Assembly (NCBI RefSeq): GCF_000934755.1
Contig: NZ_JYNP01000017.1
Location: 1 to 64,000, forward strand
Length of the DNA stretch: 64,000 nt
Direction: 5' to 3'
Source of the DNA: Desulfonatronovibrio magnus
GTDB taxonomy: Bacteria; Desulfobacterota; Desulfovibrionia; Desulfovibrionales; Desulfonatronovibrionaceae
Shown here: positions 62,006 through 64,000 of the stretch, one piece after another
Layout of the letters: each line of letters begins with the position of its first letter
How positions within the stretch are numbered: position 1 is the first letter of the stretch
The notes under the pieces: model-generated
Told to the model about the DNA's origin: nothing
Databases searched by the model: none
Seen by the model: only the letters and a program-made list of their open reading frames with translations
Made by a program: the position numbers and the translations under genes

Positions 62006-62980
62006 CTATAAATACGGCTGCAAAAGCTTGAACGGCTCCGAGCCTACATTATATATCTTTCTGAGTTCATTTTTTGGAAAATCAGGATCACCTTCCAATT
62101 TCTGGAGCATTTCCAAACTTTCTTCATCTTTTAAAAAATCCTCCTTGGCGTCTTCCAAGAGAAGTTGAATATATTTGGAAACTTCTTTCTTGTGAGAGAT
62201 GACTCCTTCCTTACTGAAGACGTTTTGCAGCCTCTGGTCAGTGATATAGCGAGAGAAACGCTGGTTGAGTGCAGAAACAATCGGGTGTTCGTCACTGGGT
62301 TTTGGAGTTTTAGCTTTTTTGGTCACCTCTTGAAATTTTTCGGTCTTCTTTTTTAACATAAAGGTGTAACCAACCGGCGAGAGAAGTATCTGCCTGTATG
62401 GTTTGATAACTATTCCTTCAAGAACGTTTTCCTCATTATAACCTTCTGGAGTTAACAATGAACTGACGCCTTCAACCGGAACATCAAGGGCGGCTTTCAG
62501 ACCATGAAAAGTGCCCAGGCTGGGTGCTATATAGTGTTCAAGGTTTAAGGAATGCATTATTGCTTCAAACTCTCGGTGAGGCAACAAAAAACCATCCCTG
62601 CGCAGATCAAAGAGTCGAAAATCACGTTTTTTTCCGTAAAAGACACCCTTGTTGACTCCGGGTCCGAACAATTCGCCGTAAACCTGCCAGGACATATTTT
62701 CATCATTGGCTTTTCTAATGAAATGATCCATTAGAAAATTATGATCATCTGCAAGGACTACTTCGCGCAGGCCGAAAAAATCTTCTTCCGGTTCGAGCAC
62801 TCTGTTTCTCGAAGCAAAATACGGAGTACTCCCAGGATCGAAAATAATACTGAAGTTTGTTCCGTGAATTTTCTCCAGAACAATATATTCTTCCTCCTCA
62901 AGGTTTGGATGAAACTCCTTCCAGCGTTCAATGCTCTTAATTTGATAGGTGTTGTCCATACTGGGGTATTTTTTAAACAT
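62006..62980 (-). CDS. T4 Rnl2-like RNA ligase
   Basis: The 324-aa protein resembles T4 RNA ligase 2 (334 aa) from its first residues, MFKKYPSMDN against MFKKYSSLEN. The nucleotidyltransferase motifs are all present in order: motif I EKIHGTN with Lys 37 as the AMP acceptor, motif III 'QVYGELFGPGV' (about 99-109), IIIa FRLFDL (121-126), motif IV EGIVIKP (188-194) and motif V LKKKTEKF (209-216). A helical C-terminal domain of about 100 residues (KPSDEHPIVSALNQRFSRYI onward) corresponds to the Rnl2 substrate-specificity domain. The family seals 3'-OH/5'-phosphate nicks in duplex RNA using ATP. No nuclease, kinase, phage or toxin gene adjoins it. Confidence 0.85.
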   Translation of the reverse strand: MFKKYPSMDNTYQIKSIERWKEFHPNLEEEEYIVLEKIHGTNFSIIFDPGSTPYFASRNRVLEPEEDFFGLREVVLADDHNFLMDHFIRKANDENMSWQVYGELFGPGVNKGVFYGKKRDFRLFDLRRDGFLLPHREFEAIMHSLNLEHYIAPSLGTFHGLKAALDVPVEGVSSLLTPEGYNEENVLEGIVIKPYRQILLSPVGYTFMLKKKTEKFQEVTKKAKTPKPSDEHPIVSALNQRFSRYITDQRLQNVFSKEGVISHKKEVSKYIQLLLEDAKEDFLKDEESLEMLQKLEGDPDFPKNELRKIYNVGSEPFKLLQPYL

Positions 62981-63044
62981 CTCATTACCTCCTGTTCCGA
63001 TACCTTTGCCTGAGAATATAATTTAACATAGAAACGTCTGAATC

Positions 63045-63180
63045 TAACAGGCGCTCCATCCGGGCGGACACGGACCAAACCTGCAAGTGAATATAAGGGG
63101 TGTGTCCCTTTTCTGGAAAAAGGAAAACACCCCGGGAGAAGGCACAAAAAAAGATTGATACAGCATTCTGTCACAAGTTA
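63045..63180 (-). repeat. Degenerate family-A repeat upstream of the RNA ligase
   Basis: GGCGCTCCATCCGGGCGGAC, GGACCAAACCTGCAAGTGA, GTGTCCCTTTTCTGG, CACCCCGGGAGAAGGC and AAAAGATTGATACAGCATTC follow the order of modules in 34464-34716 but with many changes. It fills the gap between gdhA and the RNA ligase gene. Confidence 0.6.
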
Positions 63181-63194
63181 AAGCTTCAAGATAA

Positions 63195-64000
63195 TTAAAC
63201 TACTCCATGATCCAGCATGGTATTAGCAACTCTCACAAATCCGGCCATATTGGCTCCGGCCACCAAATTATCCTGCATGCCATATTCTTCAGCCGCCTCA
63301 ATGCATTGTTTGTGAATGGCCTTCATAATCTGCTGCAACTTTTCGTCTACCTCCTCCCTGCTCCATCTGAGACGCATGGAGTTCTGAGACATTTCCAGGC
63401 CTGAAACCGCCACACCTCCAGCATTGGCAGCCTTGCCCGGTCCAAAAAGGCACCCTGAAGACAATGCCAGCTGAACCGCTCCTGGTTCTGTAGGCATGTT
63501 CGCTCCTTCGCTTATGAGTCTGCATCCATTTTCAAAGAGACTTTTGGCATCAGCCAGGCTGATTTCATTTTGTGTTGCTGAAGGAAAGGCACAGTCACAT
63601 TTAATATGCCAGGGGCGTGCCCCTGGAAAGTACTCAACATTTTTAAATTCATCCGCGTACTCTTTGATACGTCCGTACCTTATTCTCTTAAGTTCCATCA
63701 CATAGTGCAATTTTTCTTCATTAATGCCGTCGGGATCATAAATCGATCCTCCTGAATCAGAAAGAGAGACCACTTTGCCGCCCAGTTCAATGATTTTTTC
63801 TGTGGTATATTGAGCCACATTGCCGGATCCACTGACAGTACATATCTTGCCTTCAATGGTCTGTCCCTTGCTGGCCAGCATTTCCTGAGCAAAGTATACT
63901 GATCCGTAGCCTGTGGCTTCAGGCCGGATTAATGATCCGCCCCAGTTGAGCCCTTTGCCAGTCAGAACCCCGGTAAATTCATTGCGCAACCTCTTATATT
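63195..64000 (-). CDS. gdhA: NADP-type glutamate dehydrogenase, C-terminal part (runs off the window)
   Basis: About 268 residues of the C-terminal domain are visible, continuing past the window edge (the frame reads YKRLRNEFTGVLTGKGLNWG at 64000). 'GGSLIRPEATGYGSVYFAQE' and the Rossmann segment 'ICTVSGSGNVAQYTTEKIIE' are typical of hexameric NADP-dependent GdhA, which makes glutamate from 2-oxoglutarate and ammonia. The N-terminal catalytic Lys domain is outside the window. The C-terminus 'RVANTMLDHGVV' is complete. Confidence 0.95.
   Translation of the reverse strand, partial: YKRLRNEFTGVLTGKGLNWGGSLIRPEATGYGSVYFAQEMLASKGQTIEGKICTVSGSGNVAQYTTEKIIELGGKVVSLSDSGGSIYDPDGINEEKLHYVMELKRIRYGRIKEYADEFKNVEYFPGARPWHIKCDCAFPSATQNEISLADAKSLFENGCRLISEGANMPTEPGAVQLALSSGCLFGPGKAANAGGVAVSGLEMSQNSMRLRWSREEVDEKLQQIMKAIHKQCIEAAEEYGMQDNLVAGANMAGFVRVANTMLDHGVV

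Overview
The window looks like chromosome of a Gram-negative, strictly anaerobic deltaproteobacterium (Desulfobacterota), most likely a member of Desulfovibrionales. The reasons are gene content and order: a HIT-lapA-lapB-mutS-lipoprotein-lysA block, a one-polypeptide succinyl-CoA synthetase, futalosine-type menaquinone synthesis (mqnA), a YedF-type selenium-metabolism protein, tungstate uptake (tupABC), a DHH-CBS-tRNA nucleotidyltransferase fusion, and a small protein resembling the Desulfovibrio DVU0772 family. The genus cannot be fixed from the sequence alone. Base composition is moderately AT-rich and intergenic DNA is unusually full of dispersed repeats.

Layout. 0-5 kb is an accessory scar: an excisionase-like remnant, a TPR gene ending inside a repeat, the tail of a type III modification gene overlapping a truncated type III Res helicase, and then an intact MqsR-type toxin / MqsA-like antitoxin / small third gene cluster ending in a strong terminator. 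5-9 kb has tRNA-Leu(CAA), repeats, and a ModE-like regulator followed by tupABC. 9-19 kb on the minus strand is housekeeping: rlmH, fused sucCD, lysA, a lipoprotein, mutS, lapB, lapA and a HIT protein. A strongly structured RNA lies between lapA and lapB and I interpret it as 6S RNA. 19-23 kb is a polar amino-acid ABC transporter whose binding-protein gene is separated from the permease and ATPase by a repeat block and a DUF3782-like gene with one in-frame stop. 23-33 kb has cheX, a metallo-hydrolase, ubiX, a hybrid kinase paired with a Liv-type binding lipoprotein, azlCD, a thioesterase and an EamA transporter. 33-35 kb is a repeat hotspot including a MITE with 8-bp target duplications. 35-46 kb is a plus-strand housekeeping run: mfd, two SurA-like chaperones, a RodZ-like protein, recO, glyQS and rpsT. 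46-57 kb has mqnA with a tiny Cys-rich partner gene, yedF, a DUF374 acyltransferase, a TPR exoprotein, transaldolase, a YHS-like membrane protein, folK, xerD and the DHH/CBS/nucleotidyltransferase fusion. 57-64 kb has a very large CHASE/PAS hybrid kinase, a T4 Rnl2-like RNA ligase and the C-terminal part of glutamate dehydrogenase, which runs off the window.

The strongest candidates for something new are the 6S-like RNA, the Rnl2-like RNA ligase, the three-gene MqsR module with an atypical antitoxin, the 53-aa CCGNHGEPGC protein coupled to mqnA, and several repeat families, one with direct evidence of transposition and one with covarying stems. All functional statements rest on reading the sequence and on remembered family knowledge; no database search was run.
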